Source of the DNA: Streptomyces tirandamycinicus
GTDB taxonomy: Bacteria > Actinomycetota > Actinomycetes > Streptomycetales > Streptomycetaceae
NCBI RefSeq assembly: GCF_003097515.1
Contig: NZ_CP029188.1
Span: 2,854,501-2,918,500, forward strand
DNA: 64,000 nucleotides
Reading direction: 5' to 3'
Shown: one piece after another, positions 32,226-40,486 of the stretch
Layout: the number at the start of each line of letters is the position of its first letter
How positions within the stretch are numbered: the first letter of the stretch is position 1
Notes under the pieces: generated by a model
Database searches by the model: none
What the model was told of the DNA's origin: nothing
What the model saw: only the letters and a program-made list of their open reading frames with translations
Position numbers and translations under genes: made by a program

Positions 32226-32489
32226 CGGCGAAGGCGAGGCCGGACGTGGTCTCGGACGTGTCCCCCGGACCGGCGGGCTGCTCCGCATCTCCCAGCTCCC
32301 CCTTCGCGGCATCCACGCTGTCCGGGCCACGCGCCGCCGCGCCCGGCCTCACCGCCGTTCACGAGACCATGCCGGCCGCTTCCGCCGGTACCCGTCGACC
32401 GCTTCCGATCCGGTTCCGAAGTGCTCCCGGCGGCGGTGCGTGCGGCGGCACGGCGACAGGCCCGTCATCGGACGGCGAGGCCTGGTGCA

Positions 32490-33368
32490 TCACCCCTTTC
32501 CGAAGGGATCGCCGTCGGCCAGCAGGGTGATGTGTGGGACGCCGGTTCGGGGGTGCTCGGTCACCTCGGCGTCGACGCGGTAGACGTCGGCGAGCAGTTC
32601 GGTGGTGAGGACGTCGGCGGGTGTCCCGGTGGTCACCACGCGGCCGTCGTCCATCACGCAGATCCGGTCGCAGAACGCGGCGGCCAGGTTGAGGTCGTGG
32701 AGGGCCACCACGGCGGTCACGCCGAGCCGGCGGACCAGGCGCAGGGTGTCGAGTTGGTGGCGCAGGTCAAGGTGGTTGGTCGGCTCGTCCAGCACCATCG
32801 TTCCCGCGCGCTGGGCGAGTGCGCGGGCGATGAGCACGCGCTGCTTCTCGCCGCCCGACAGGCGGGTGAAGGGGGCCTGGGCGAGGTGGGCGGCGTCGAG
32901 TTGGTCCAGGGCGGCGGTGATGACGGCGCGGTCGTCGGCGTCGTCCGCGTCGAAGGGGCGCTTGTGCGGGGTGCGGCCCATGGCCACGACGTCGTACACC
33001 GAGAGCTCGAAGTCGGCGGCGGACTCCTGGAGTACGGCGGCGAGTCGGCGTGCCAGGCTCTTGCCGGGCAGCCGCCGGACGTCCTGGCCGTCGAGGAGCA
33101 CCCGTCCCGAGGTGGGGCGCAGGGCTCGGTAGACCGTGCGCAGCAGGGTGGACTTGCCTGCGCCGTTGGGGCCGACGAGCCCTACCACCTCGCCGGGGGC
33201 CACGTGGAGGGAGGCCTGGTCCACCAGTGCCCGTCCTTCGACGAGGACCGAGACGTCCTGCACGGCCAGGGTGCCGGGTGCCGCTGTCGCCGTCATCGCG
33301 GCGTCTGCTGCGTCTGTCGTGGCTGTTGTGGCTGCTGTGGCTGCTGTGGCTGCTGTCGTGTGTGTCAT
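32490..33368 (-). CDS. btuD: Cobalamin ABC transporter ATP-binding protein (BtuD-like)
   Basis: ATPase of a FecCD-type importer, 292 residues. Walker A 'GPNGAGKSTLL', Q-loop 'AVLQES', ABC signature 'LSGGEKQRVLIARAL', Walker B 'TMVLDEPTNHLDLR' and the switch His in 'VVALHDLNLAAAF' are all present. The first 24 residues are a simple Thr/Ala repeat ('AATAATAATTATT'); the ATG before 'TATAAPG' near 33296 could be the true start. It overlaps the permease stop by 4 nt. Family alone would suggest an iron-siderophore importer, but the cobalamin riboswitch upstream of the operon points to vitamin B12. Confidence 0.85.
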   Translation of the reverse strand: MTHTTAATAATAATTATTDAADAAMTATAAPGTLAVQDVSVLVEGRALVDQASLHVAPGEVVGLVGPNGAGKSTLLRTVYRALRPTSGRVLLDGQDVRRLPGKSLARRLAAVLQESAADFELSVYDVVAMGRTPHKRPFDADDADDRAVITAALDQLDAAHLAQAPFTRLSGGEKQRVLIARALAQRAGTMVLDEPTNHLDLRHQLDTLRLVRRLGVTAVVALHDLNLAAAFCDRICVMDDGRVVTTGTPADVLTTELLADVYRVDAEVTEHPRTGVPHITLLADGDPFGKG

Positions 33369-34567
33369 GCCGTCCTCCGTCGCATGAGCCACAAGAAGAA
33401 GGGTCCGCCGACCAGGGCGGTGAGGATGCCCACGGGGATCTCCTCGGGGGTCATGACGGTGCGTGCGGCGAGGTCGGCGGCGATGAGGAAGGCCGCGCCG
33501 AGCAGCGCTGCGGCGGGCAGCGCGCGGCGGTGGTCGGCGCCGACGAGCAGCCGTACGACGTGCGGCATGATCAGGCCGACGAATCCGATCTGGCCGCTGA
33601 CGGCGACGATGGTGCCGATCATGAGGGCCACCAGTGTGAACAGCGCGGCGCGGAAGCGGTGCACGTCCAGGCCGAGCGCGACGGCGGCCTCCTCCCCCGC
33701 GAGCAGGAGGTTGAGCGGACGGGTGACGCCGAGCAGGACGGCGGTGCCGAGAAGGACGGCGGCGACGGGGATCCACACCACCGTCCAGGTGGTGCCGGCC
33801 AGTCCGCCGAGCATCCAGCGCAGCGCCGACTGGGTCTTGTGCGGGTCGTCGGAGGTGACGATCAGGAAGCCGGCCAGCGCGGACAGCACTTCGGCCGTCG
33901 CCACGCCCGCCAGCACCAGCCGTACGGTGGTCATCCGGCCGCCGGACCGGGCCAGGAAGTAGACGGCGACCAGGGCGGCGAGAGCGCCGAGGAACGCCGC
34001 CACCGGCAGGGAGAACAGCCCGAACAGGGTGAGGTTGCAGACGACGACCAGCACGGCGCCGACCGAGGCCCCCGACGAGACCCCGAGCAGCATCGGGTCC
34101 GCGAGGGGGTTGCGCACCAGCGCCTGCAGGGCCATTCCGGACACCGCGAGGCCCGCGCCGACGACGCCGGCCAGCAGCACCCGGGGCAGCCGCACGTCGA
34201 CGACGATCGTCTCGCGGACCGGTGTCCAGGACGGGTCGGCCAGTGCCGGGTGCACCCGGTGCAGCAGGATGCCCCAGACCTGGTCGGCGGGGACGGCGAT
34301 GGATCCGGCCGCGATCCCGAAGGTGGCCGAGACCACCACCAGCGCGCCCAGCAGCAGGAGAACGAGGGGGTAGGGCATCCGCTTGCGGCCTGGGAGTGTG
34401 GCCTCCTCGCCGACCGCTCTGCGGACTCCCGTCTCCGCTCCGGTGCCCGCGTGCTTCGCCACCGTCGTGCCGGTCGTACCGGTCGCGCCGCTCGTGCCGG
34501 TCGTGCCGCTCGTGCCGGTCGTGCCGGTTGTGCCGGCTGTGCCGGCTGTGCCGGTCGTGCCGGTCAC
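33365..34567 (-). CDS. btuC: Cobalamin ABC transporter permease (BtuC-like, FecCD family)
   Basis: 400-residue polytopic membrane protein with about ten TM helices. Family landmarks are 'VRLPRVLLAGVVGAGLAVSG' and 'ALVRNPLADPMLLGVSSGA', the cytoplasmic coupling region 'AAVALGLDVHRFR', and 'GQIGFVGLIMPHVVR'. The first 35 residues form a low-complexity Thr/Gly repeat from GTG 34567 that other FecCD permeases lack; a later start cannot be excluded. It overlaps both neighbours by 4 nt, so it is translated in a coupled operon with the binding protein and the ATPase. Confidence 0.87.
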   Translation of the reverse strand: MTGTTGTAGTAGTTGTTGTSGTTGTSGATGTTGTTVAKHAGTGAETGVRRAVGEEATLPGRKRMPYPLVLLLLGALVVVSATFGIAAGSIAVPADQVWGILLHRVHPALADPSWTPVRETIVVDVRLPRVLLAGVVGAGLAVSGMALQALVRNPLADPMLLGVSSGASVGAVLVVVCNLTLFGLFSLPVAAFLGALAALVAVYFLARSGGRMTTVRLVLAGVATAEVLSALAGFLIVTSDDPHKTQSALRWMLGGLAGTTWTVVWIPVAAVLLGTAVLLGVTRPLNLLLAGEEAAVALGLDVHRFRAALFTLVALMIGTIVAVSGQIGFVGLIMPHVVRLLVGADHRRALPAAALLGAAFLIAADLAARTVMTPEEIPVGILTALVGGPFFLWLMRRRTA

Positions 34568-35556
34568 TTGAAGCGTTCCGGGTGCAGCTGGCGGGCCAGG
34601 GACTCCACGCCGGACGGCACCCGGACGCCGAGCACCGTGGACGAAAGCGGGAGTACCGCGAACCGCTTGTTCTTGATGGCGGGTACGTCCTTCAGCGCCG
34701 GGTTCGCCAGCAGGAACTTCTTCTTGTCCTCGACGGGCTGGTTGCCGTAGTCGTAGATGACGACGACCTCGGGCATGCGCTCGGCCACCTGCTCGAACGA
34801 CACGTCACCGAACGACTTGTCCAGGTCGGCGAAGAGGTTCACCCCACCCGCCTGTTTGATCATCTCGTTGCCGACGCCCGCCCCTCCGGCGGTGAAGGCG
34901 GTCTTGTCGCCGCTGTCGTACACGAAGATCTTGGCCGGGGTGACTCCGGCGAGCTTGCCCTCGACCTCGTCCAGCGTGCCGTGGAGCTTCTTCAGCTCCT
35001 GATCGGCTCGTTCCGGCACACCGAAGATCCTGGCCACGTTCCGGATCTCCTGGTCCATCGTGGCCATCGTCACAGGCCCTCTCGGGCACTCCTCGATGTT
35101 GAGGTAGGAGTTGATCCCGGCCTTGGACAGGGCTTCGCGGCTGCGGCCCTCCTTCTCGTCGAAGGTGCTGGCGAAACCGCCGTAGGCGAAGTCCGGTTCG
35201 GCGGTCAGCAGCGTCTCGAAGGAGGGGTACTCCTTCGCCAGCACCTTGATCCCGTCGTAGGCGCCCTGGTACCGGGGGAGGATCTTGTCGTCGAGGTAGG
35301 CCGTGCCGACCATCGACTTCTGCAGTCCCAGCGCCAGCATGACCTCGGTCGCGTGCTGGTTGAGCGACACCGCGCGCTGCGGCGGCCGCTGATAGGTCGT
35401 CTTCACACCGCAGTTGGACACCGTGACCGGGAAGCCCTCGGCGGCGGGCTCCGCCCGCGCGGCGTCGTCGCGGGCGGCGGTGCCACCGCAACCGGAGAGC
35501 AGCAGGGCCGCTGCGGCCACGGCCGGCAGCAGGAATATCGGGCGCTTGCGCATCAT
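34564..35556 (-). CDS. btuF: Cobalamin-binding lipoprotein (BtuF-like periplasmic binding protein)
   Basis: Extracytoplasmic solute-binding lipoprotein, 330 residues from ATG 35556 (GAGGA upstream; a second ATG follows directly). The lipobox is 'LLLSGCGG' at about residue 23. The class III binding-protein fold is seen in 'RAVSLNQHATEVMLALGL', 'SMVGTAYLDDK' and the long helix region 'KLHGTLDEVEGKLAGV'. Together with the permease, ATPase and riboswitch it forms a B12 uptake system. The frame remains open to 35757, but that part consists of repeats. Confidence 0.87.
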   Translation of the reverse strand: MMRKRPIFLLPAVAAAALLLSGCGGTAARDDAARAEPAAEGFPVTVSNCGVKTTYQRPPQRAVSLNQHATEVMLALGLQKSMVGTAYLDDKILPRYQGAYDGIKVLAKEYPSFETLLTAEPDFAYGGFASTFDEKEGRSREALSKAGINSYLNIEECPRGPVTMATMDQEIRNVARIFGVPERADQELKKLHGTLDEVEGKLAGVTPAKIFVYDSGDKTAFTAGGAGVGNEMIKQAGGVNLFADLDKSFGDVSFEQVAERMPEVVVIYDYGNQPVEDKKKFLLANPALKDVPAIKNKRFAVLPLSSTVLGVRVPSGVESLARQLHPERFK

Positions 35557-35818
35557 CTGGTGGGTCCTCTCACCGCGGGTTGGAACCGGAACGGTCCGGA
35601 TAGTGCTCCGGAGGACGGCCGGATTCGGGAAAGCGGGTCGGGTTCGGGAAGGCGCGTGGGGTTCGGGAAGGCAGGTCGGGTCGGGGAAGGCAGGTCGGGT
35701 CGGGTCGCGGAGGGTCGGCGGGAGTCGGGACGGCGTGCCGGGTCGCGGAAGGCGCACGGGAAGTCAGCCGGTCATGCGAGGTGGCCGGAGGGACCGGGGG
35801 GCTTGAGGGGCCGCCGGG
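35557..35818. repeat. Spacer with GGGAAGGC(A/G)-GGTCGGGT repeats
   Basis: Between the 2Fe-2S protein and BtuF, at about 35625-35705, a unit of roughly 20 bp built of TTCGGGAA(A/G)GC and GGTCGGG is repeated about four times with variation. No gene is seen. Confidence 0.65.
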
Positions 35819-36208
35819 TCAGCCCGTGTCACGGAGCGGCGTGGCCCGGGCACGCCGCGGCGGGGTGAAGGCGTACAGGTCGAGGATGTCCGTGAGCGCG
35901 GCGACGCCCGGCCCGCCCGCCCGTACCCAGGCGGCGATGTCCTCGGTCGCGGCGGGGTCGTTGACGAGGCCGAACCAGACCGGCCGGCCGCCGGCGGCGC
36001 GTCCCTCGGACGACGGCTGCACCACGATCACGTTCGCCTGGTCGCACACGTCGAGACAGTCGGTGATCCGGACCGGGGCGTCCTCGGCGAGACGCGCGGT
36101 CTGCTCACCGTGATCGACGCCGGACACCTTGGGGCTGCCGCAGCAGCAGTCCCGGCACACCACGACCCGGCACGGCACCGAACCGTCGCGCGACGCCTCC
36201 ATGGGCAT
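35819..36208 (-). CDS. (2Fe-2S) thioredoxin-like ferredoxin
   Basis: 129 residues. It has the thioredoxin-like ferredoxin pattern: the first cysteine cluster in 'VVCRDCCCGSPKV' and the second in 'DCLDVCDQANVIVV', which together ligate a 2Fe-2S cluster. Such proteins often accompany Streptomyces corrinoid or siderophore importers and may reduce the imported metal complex. It is the first gene behind the cobalamin riboswitch. ATG 36208 has AGGAGG about 12 nt upstream; GTG 36211 and ATG 36202 are alternatives. Confidence 0.85.
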   Translation of the reverse strand: MPMEASRDGSVPCRVVVCRDCCCGSPKVSGVDHGEQTARLAEDAPVRITDCLDVCDQANVIVVQPSSEGRAAGGRPVWFGLVNDPAATEDIAAWVRAGGPGVAALTDILDLYAFTPPRRARATPLRDTG

Positions 36209-36254
36209 CACGACGAGCCCTCCTCTCCGGGGAGATCCGCCCCAGTCGTATCGA

Positions 36255-36412
36255 GGAGGCGACCGCGTGAGTCTCCTGGCTCTCGGGTCAGTGCTCGTCC
36301 CGGCCTTCCCACCCGCGCACGGGCAGTGGTCTGTTCGGGATCCGCTCGCCGATCACAGTGGCGGGACCGCGCCGGATTCACACCGGCTTCCTCGTTCCGC
36401 CGTCGCCTTTGT
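36255..36412 (-). promoter_or_regulatory. Cobalamin (B12) riboswitch
   Basis: Read on the minus strand, the conserved core is present: GAAGCCGGTGTGAATCCGGC, then the B12 box GCCACTGTGA (36352-36361), then far downstream GAGAGCCAGGAGACTC (about 36268-36285). GGCGAC near 36403 and GTCGCC near 36260 can close P1. The switch ends about 50 nt before the 2Fe-2S gene, so adenosylcobalamin should repress the uptake operon. Confidence 0.9.
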
Positions 36413-36822
36413 CGCGGACATCATCGCAGAAGGACGCGTCCCGTCATACGCCCGCGTCGGACCGGCCACGAACATCCGCAGCACACGACCAGCGCTCGCG
36501 GGCGATGCGCGCGACACCGACGGCCCGCGCAACCCCCTGGACAAGAGGACCCTCCGCGGGCGCGAGGCAGGGCCTCCGTGGTCGCGAGACAGAGCCTCCA
36601 TGGTCACGAGACAGGGGACGCATCGGCCGGTTCGGGCGGGCGTCTCGGTGGAACGGCGTCGAGAAAGCAGTACGCGCCGGTGTCCGGGACCGGGACGATG
36701 CCGCCCGGTTCCCGCCGCGGCAGTGCCGTTCGGGTGCCGGCAGCCCGCCGGAGAAGCAGGCCGGTCCTGCGGCGTCCTGCCGCCGGGGCGGCAACCCGCC
36801 GACGGGCCCGTAGGGTACGCCC
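36413..36822. other. Intergenic stretch upstream of riboswitch
   Basis: About 410 bp with no supported gene. It holds the promoter of the B12 operon (minus) and of the cold-shock-like gene (plus). A direct repeat of about 22 bp (GCCTCCGTGGTCGCGAGACA and a 3-mismatch copy) lies at about 36570-36613. Long open frames across it are compositional. Confidence 0.5.
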
Positions 36823-37047
36823 ATGGTGATCGCGACGGTCCGTGAGTGGCGCGACGAGGAAGGGTGGGGTGTCCTTGATTCCGACGAGACTCCCGGCGGG
36901 TGCTGGGGCCACTACTCCCACATCCAGATGGCGGGCTTCCGCACGCTGTCACCGGGGCAGTTGGTGGATCTCCAGTGGGAAGCTCCCGGTTTCCCACAGG
37001 ACGGGTACGACTACCGCGCGCTGAACATCGTGCCCCGGCCCGCGTGA
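36823..37047 (+). CDS. Cold-shock-domain-like small protein
   Basis: 74 residues. 'MVIATVREWRDEEGWGVLDS' matches the start of the CspA OB-fold, with 'GCWGHYSHIQMAGFRTLSPG' and 'VDLQWEAPGFPQDGYDYRAL' in place of the RNP-containing strands of classical cold-shock proteins. The usual KGFGFI/VFVHF motifs are altered to EGWGVL/CWGHYS, which defines a divergent subfamily seen in Streptomyces. It probably binds single-stranded nucleic acid. It is a single gene, divergent from the B12 operon. Confidence 0.83.
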   Translation: MVIATVREWRDEEGWGVLDSDETPGGCWGHYSHIQMAGFRTLSPGQLVDLQWEAPGFPQDGYDYRALNIVPRPA

Positions 37048-37240
37048 CCGCAACGACCCCCTGACCGCAACGCCATCTGACCGCCACGCCCCGGCCGCAA
37101 TGGACGGCGACTGGAACGCCCCCTGCGCGCAACGGACCGCAGCCGCGACGGACCGCGACCGCAACGACCCGCAACGACCCGCGACCGCAACGACCCGCAA
37201 CCGGAGCGACCCGCGACCAGAGCGACCCGCGACCGGCAAG
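37040..37240. repeat. Degenerate GACCCGCAAC-type tandem repeats
   Basis: A 10-bp motif (GACCGCAAC / GACCCGCAAC / GACCCGCGACC) recurs more than ten times between the cold-shock-like gene and the IclR gene. No gene or clear hairpin is seen. Confidence 0.7.
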
Positions 37241-37281
37241 CCCCGCCGCCGGCCGGGGGCAGCGGCCGCCGGCCCGGGGTG

Positions 37282-38034
37282 TCAGCGGCGGCGCAGCACC
37301 GCGGTGGCCGCACGCAGTCGCTGCTCGATCTCGCTCTGCTGCCCCGCCCGGGACGTCGGCAGCGAGACGCTGATGCCGAACAGGGTGCCGTCCGGTGCCG
37401 CGGGCAGGGCCACCGCGAAGGACACCAGCCCCACCTCGTACTCCTCGAACGATCGCGAGATGCCGTCCTCGCGGACTTCGCCCAGGGCCTTGCCCAGCTG
37501 CGGCCAGGTGGTGTGGGTGGCGTCCGTCAGCCGCTCGTAGGGCCCCTTGCCGACGAGCTTCAGCACCTCCTCGTCCGGCAGTTGGGCGAGCAGGCACTTG
37601 CCCAGCGCGGTGCAGTGCGCGGGCACCCGCAGCCCCGGCTCGGCCCGCGGGCTGAGCAGATGGCGGCCGGGGGCGGAGTCGAGGTAGACGACCTCGTTCC
37701 CGACCAGGGTGGCCAGGTTCGCGGTCTCCCCGGTCTGCTCCGCCAGTCTGCGCAGGATCGCGCGTGCCGCCTCGGACATGCCCATGCCCTCGATCAGCGG
37801 GCCGACCATCCGGACGATCTGCGGGCCCAGCCGGAGTCTGCGGGTGCCCGCGGGGCGGGCCAGGAAGCCCTCGGCGACGAGGGTCGCGCACAGCCGGTGC
37901 ACGGTGGGCAGGGGCAGGTCGAGGGATTCCGCTATCTCGCTCTGGGTGAGTTCGGGATGTTCGTCGTCGAAGAGCCGCAGAATCGCGAGCCCCCGGGAGA
38001 GGGTCCGCGATCCCGCATCACGTGACTCGCTGAT
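37282..38034 (-). CDS. IclR family regulator, no canonical start codon
   Basis: Regulator of about 250 residues. The winged HTH is 'LTQSEIAESLDLPLPTVHRL'; the effector domain includes 'MSEAARAILRRLAEQTGETA', 'SAPGRHLLSPRAEPG', 'HCTALGKCLLAQL' and 'DGISRSFEEYEVGLVSFAV'. The HTH must be included, but in its frame no ATG, GTG or TTG occurs between the Rieske gene's stop (38038-38040) and codon 37902, which is already inside the HTH. ATC at 38034, 7 nt after GGAGGA, would give a normal N-terminus ('SESRDAGSRTLSRGLAILRLF' after Met). It is the last gene of the catabolic operon and its likely regulator. Confidence 0.8.
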   Translation of the reverse strand: MSESRDAGSRTLSRGLAILRLFDDEHPELTQSEIAESLDLPLPTVHRLCATLVAEGFLARPAGTRRLRLGPQIVRMVGPLIEGMGMSEAARAILRRLAEQTGETANLATLVGNEVVYLDSAPGRHLLSPRAEPGLRVPAHCTALGKCLLAQLPDEEVLKLVGKGPYERLTDATHTTWPQLGKALGEVREDGISRSFEEYEVGLVSFAVALPAAPDGTLFGISVSLPTSRAGQQSEIEQRLRAATAVLRRR

Positions 38035-38037
38035 CTC

Positions 38038-39150
38038 TCAGTCCTCCCGAAGTCGGCCCAGGACGAAGCGCTGGAAGGCCGAGATGGTGTGCTCCGAACC
38101 GAGGAGGAGCCGGCCGCGCTCCACCCCACCGGACGAGGCCCCGCGCTGTACGGACTCCACCAGATCGGTGTCCTCGGCCCCCACCTGGTCGTCGAAGGCG
38201 AGCATAGCCTTGATCCACGCCTCGTCGACCTCCTCGCCGAAGAAGTAGTCGAGGTATCCGGTCGTGCGCTCCGGGCCCGCCGGGTACACCGGGCCGAAGG
38301 AGAGGTTCGGCTGCCCGGGGTTGACGTTGACCTTCAGGCTCGGCCAGACGAGGTGGTACTGGCCCTCGACGACGGGGCCCTGGACGGGGTAGCCGGCCTC
38401 CCGGGGGATGTCCCGCACGATGCCGTGGTGGGTGGCGAAGGTGGGCCGCACCTCCAACTCGTAGGCGTCGGGGCTGACGTCGAGGACGTCGGCGAGTCCC
38501 GGGTGCGCCACCGGGCAGTGGTAGCACTCCAGGTAGTTCTCGACGGCGATCTTCCAGTTGGCCTCGATGGTGTAGTACACGCGGTGGTGGAAGCGCATCC
38601 GCTCCAGGTCGATGCCGCCGGCGGCGAGGAGTTCGGGCAGCTCGCCCAGCGTCTCGGTGAGCGGGGCGGGGTCCGGGTCGAGGTGGACGAAGACGAACGG
38701 GCCCCAGGTGTCCACCGACGCTCGGCGCAGCCCCAGCTGCGAGGTGTCGAAGTCCGCCTCGCGGTCGCCGCGCGGCACCCCGCGCAGCGAGCCGTCCAGG
38801 CCGTACGTCCAGGCGTGGTAGAAGCACTGCAGGCTCTTGCGGGTGCCGCAGTCCTCGCGGACCACCTGGGCGCCGCGGTGCCGACAGACGTTCACCAGTG
38901 CGTTGAGCCCGCCGGACCGGTCGCGGGTGACGACGATGGGGACGCCGCCCACCTCGCAGGTGAAGAACTGGCCCGGCTGGGCGACCTGGTCGGTGCGGCC
39001 GACGTATTGCCAGCTCGACCGGAAGATCCGCTCCTGCTCCAGGGCGGTGATCGCGGGGTCGGCGTACCAGCTCCAGGGCAGGGTCTCGCCGCGGTCCAGG
39101 GCGGCGGCGCAGGCCTCCGCGTCGATGGTCGTCGGGTGGTGGATGGTCAT
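38038..39150 (-). CDS. Rieske non-heme iron oxygenase, alpha subunit
   Basis: 370-residue terminal oxygenase. The Rieske cluster ligands are in 'CRHRGAQ' and 'CFYHAW', 17 residues apart; the mononuclear iron site follows in 'NYLECYHCPVAHPG' (two His) with a distal Asp near 'WIKAMLAFDD'. ATG 39150 has GAGGAG upstream. Single-component-type alpha subunits of this length include demethylating and hydroxylating enzymes (for example of quaternary amines or aromatic acids). Electrons probably come from the ferredoxin and FAD reductase encoded next. The substrate is not deducible. Confidence 0.88.
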   Translation of the reverse strand: MTIHHPTTIDAEACAAALDRGETLPWSWYADPAITALEQERIFRSSWQYVGRTDQVAQPGQFFTCEVGGVPIVVTRDRSGGLNALVNVCRHRGAQVVREDCGTRKSLQCFYHAWTYGLDGSLRGVPRGDREADFDTSQLGLRRASVDTWGPFVFVHLDPDPAPLTETLGELPELLAAGGIDLERMRFHHRVYYTIEANWKIAVENYLECYHCPVAHPGLADVLDVSPDAYELEVRPTFATHHGIVRDIPREAGYPVQGPVVEGQYHLVWPSLKVNVNPGQPNLSFGPVYPAGPERTTGYLDYFFGEEVDEAWIKAMLAFDDQVGAEDTDLVESVQRGASSGGVERGRLLLGSEHTISAFQRFVLGRLRED

Positions 39151-39161
39151 CGCGGTTCTCC

Positions 39162-39479
39162 TCAGCTGGGGTCGACGTCGAGCGGGCCGAGTCGGGAGGC
39201 GCCGCCCGGGGAGCCGAGGGGCGCCTGGCGGCCGGGCAGCACCTGGGTGAAGAAGGCGTCGTTGGCCGGTCCGTGGACCGCGGCGGCGGCCGGGTCCAGC
39301 AGACGCAGCGCCACGGCCGCCCCGTTGGGGCAGACCTCGGCGCACAGGCCGCAGTCGATGCACTCGCCGGGGTGGATGTACATCCTGCTGCCCCCTTCGT
39401 AGATGCAGTCGACCGGGCACTCCTCCATGCAGCTGGCGTCCTTCTCGTCGACGCACGCGTCGGTGATCACATGGGTCAT
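39162..39479 (-). CDS. 7Fe/4Fe-4S ferredoxin
   Basis: 105 residues. The N-terminal half has the actinobacterial FdxA pattern: 'CVDEKDASCMEECPVDCIYE' and 'IHPGECIDCGLCAEVCPNGA'. The last 40 residues are a Pro/Gly-rich tail. It should carry electrons from the FAD reductase to the Rieske oxygenase. ATG 39479 overlaps the stop of the reductase gene (ATGA). Confidence 0.9.
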   Translation of the reverse strand: MTHVITDACVDEKDASCMEECPVDCIYEGGSRMYIHPGECIDCGLCAEVCPNGAAVALRLLDPAAAAVHGPANDAFFTQVLPGRQAPLGSPGGASRLGPLDVDPS

Positions 39480-40486
39480 GAGTCCCCCTCCTCTCGGGTG
39501 GTGGTTCCGTGGCGGTCGGTCGAGTGGCCGGGGAAGAGGTCGCTCCCCGGGTCGAGGACGGTCGCCGCGTTGTTGACTGCGGTGGCGGCCTCGCCGAAGC
39601 CGACGGCGATCAGCCGGACCTTGCCGGGGTACGCGGTGATGTCGCCGGCGGCGAAGACCCGCGGCAGGCTGGTCGCCATATGGCTGTCGACGGCGATGTG
39701 GCGGCCGTCGAGTGCCATGCCCCAGGACTCCAGCGGTCCGAGGTTGGCGGTGAAGCCGAGGGCGGCGACCACCCGCTGGGCCTTGATCCGCCGGGTGCCG
39801 TCCGGGCCGTTGAGCTCGGCGGACTCGATGTGGCCGTCCGGGCCGCAGTGGAGGGCGGCGACCTGGGTGCGGGTGCACACCTGCACCTCGGAGGCGAGGA
39901 CCTTGTCGACCGTCGCCCGGTGCGCGCGGAAGGTGTCTCGCCGGTGGGCGAGTGTCACCGAGCGGGCCCGCCCGGCGGCGGCGAGGGCCCAGTCGAAGGC
40001 GCTGTCGCCGCCACCCACCACCAGCACGTCCCGGTCGGTGAGGTCGTCGAGGTCGGTGACGAAGTACGACAGCCCGCGGCCCTCGTAGCCGGTGCAGCCG
40101 GGCAGCGGCCGGGGGGTGAAGGCGCCGATGCCCCCGGTGACCAGGACCGCCGCGGCGCGCACGGTCAACCCCTGGTCGCTGGTGACGACCGGGGTGCCGT
40201 CCTCGTACGCCAGGGTCTGCGCGGTGTGGCCGAGCAGCAGGTGCGGGCGGGCGGTCATGGCCTGTGCGGTCAGTCCCTCCACCAGGTCGCGGCCGGTGAC
40301 GGCGGGCAGGCCGGCGATGTCGAGGATGGCCTTCTCCGGGTACATCGCGCCGACCTGGCCGCCGAGTTCGGGCAGGGCGTCCATGACGGCGACGGACAGG
40401 CCGCGGAACCCGGCGCAGAAGGTGGCGAAGAGTCCGGCCGGTCCGGCTCCGACGACCAGCAGATCAACGGTCAGGGGCTCGTTCAC
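39476..40486 (-). CDS. FAD-dependent ferredoxin-NAD(P) reductase (thioredoxin-reductase-like)
   Basis: 336-residue flavoprotein. The FAD-binding motif is 'DLLVVGAGPAGLFATFCAG', the second Rossmann motif 'DVLVVGGGDSAFDWALAAAG' binds NAD(P)H, and 'LPRVFAAGDITAYPGKVRLI' is the C-terminal FAD contact. The CxxC redox pair of thioredoxin reductase is absent, which is the mark of the TrxR-like ferredoxin-NADP reductases. GTG 40486 overlaps the aldehyde dehydrogenase stop (GTGA). It probably feeds the ferredoxin and Rieske oxygenase. Confidence 0.88.
   Translation of the reverse strand: MNEPLTVDLLVVGAGPAGLFATFCAGFRGLSVAVMDALPELGGQVGAMYPEKAILDIAGLPAVTGRDLVEGLTAQAMTARPHLLLGHTAQTLAYEDGTPVVTSDQGLTVRAAAVLVTGGIGAFTPRPLPGCTGYEGRGLSYFVTDLDDLTDRDVLVVGGGDSAFDWALAAAGRARSVTLAHRRDTFRAHRATVDKVLASEVQVCTRTQVAALHCGPDGHIESAELNGPDGTRRIKAQRVVAALGFTANLGPLESWGMALDGRHIAVDSHMATSLPRVFAAGDITAYPGKVRLIAVGFGEAATAVNNAATVLDPGSDLFPGHSTDRHGTTTREEGDS

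Noticed and set aside
32490..35556. Siderophore importer
   Set aside because: The family would allow it, but the cobalamin riboswitch at the head of the operon makes B12 the better assignment.
36353..37891. 512-codon minus-strand frame
   Set aside because: It runs through the riboswitch, the cold-shock-like gene and tandem repeats; composition is Arg/Pro/Gly-rich without any domain.
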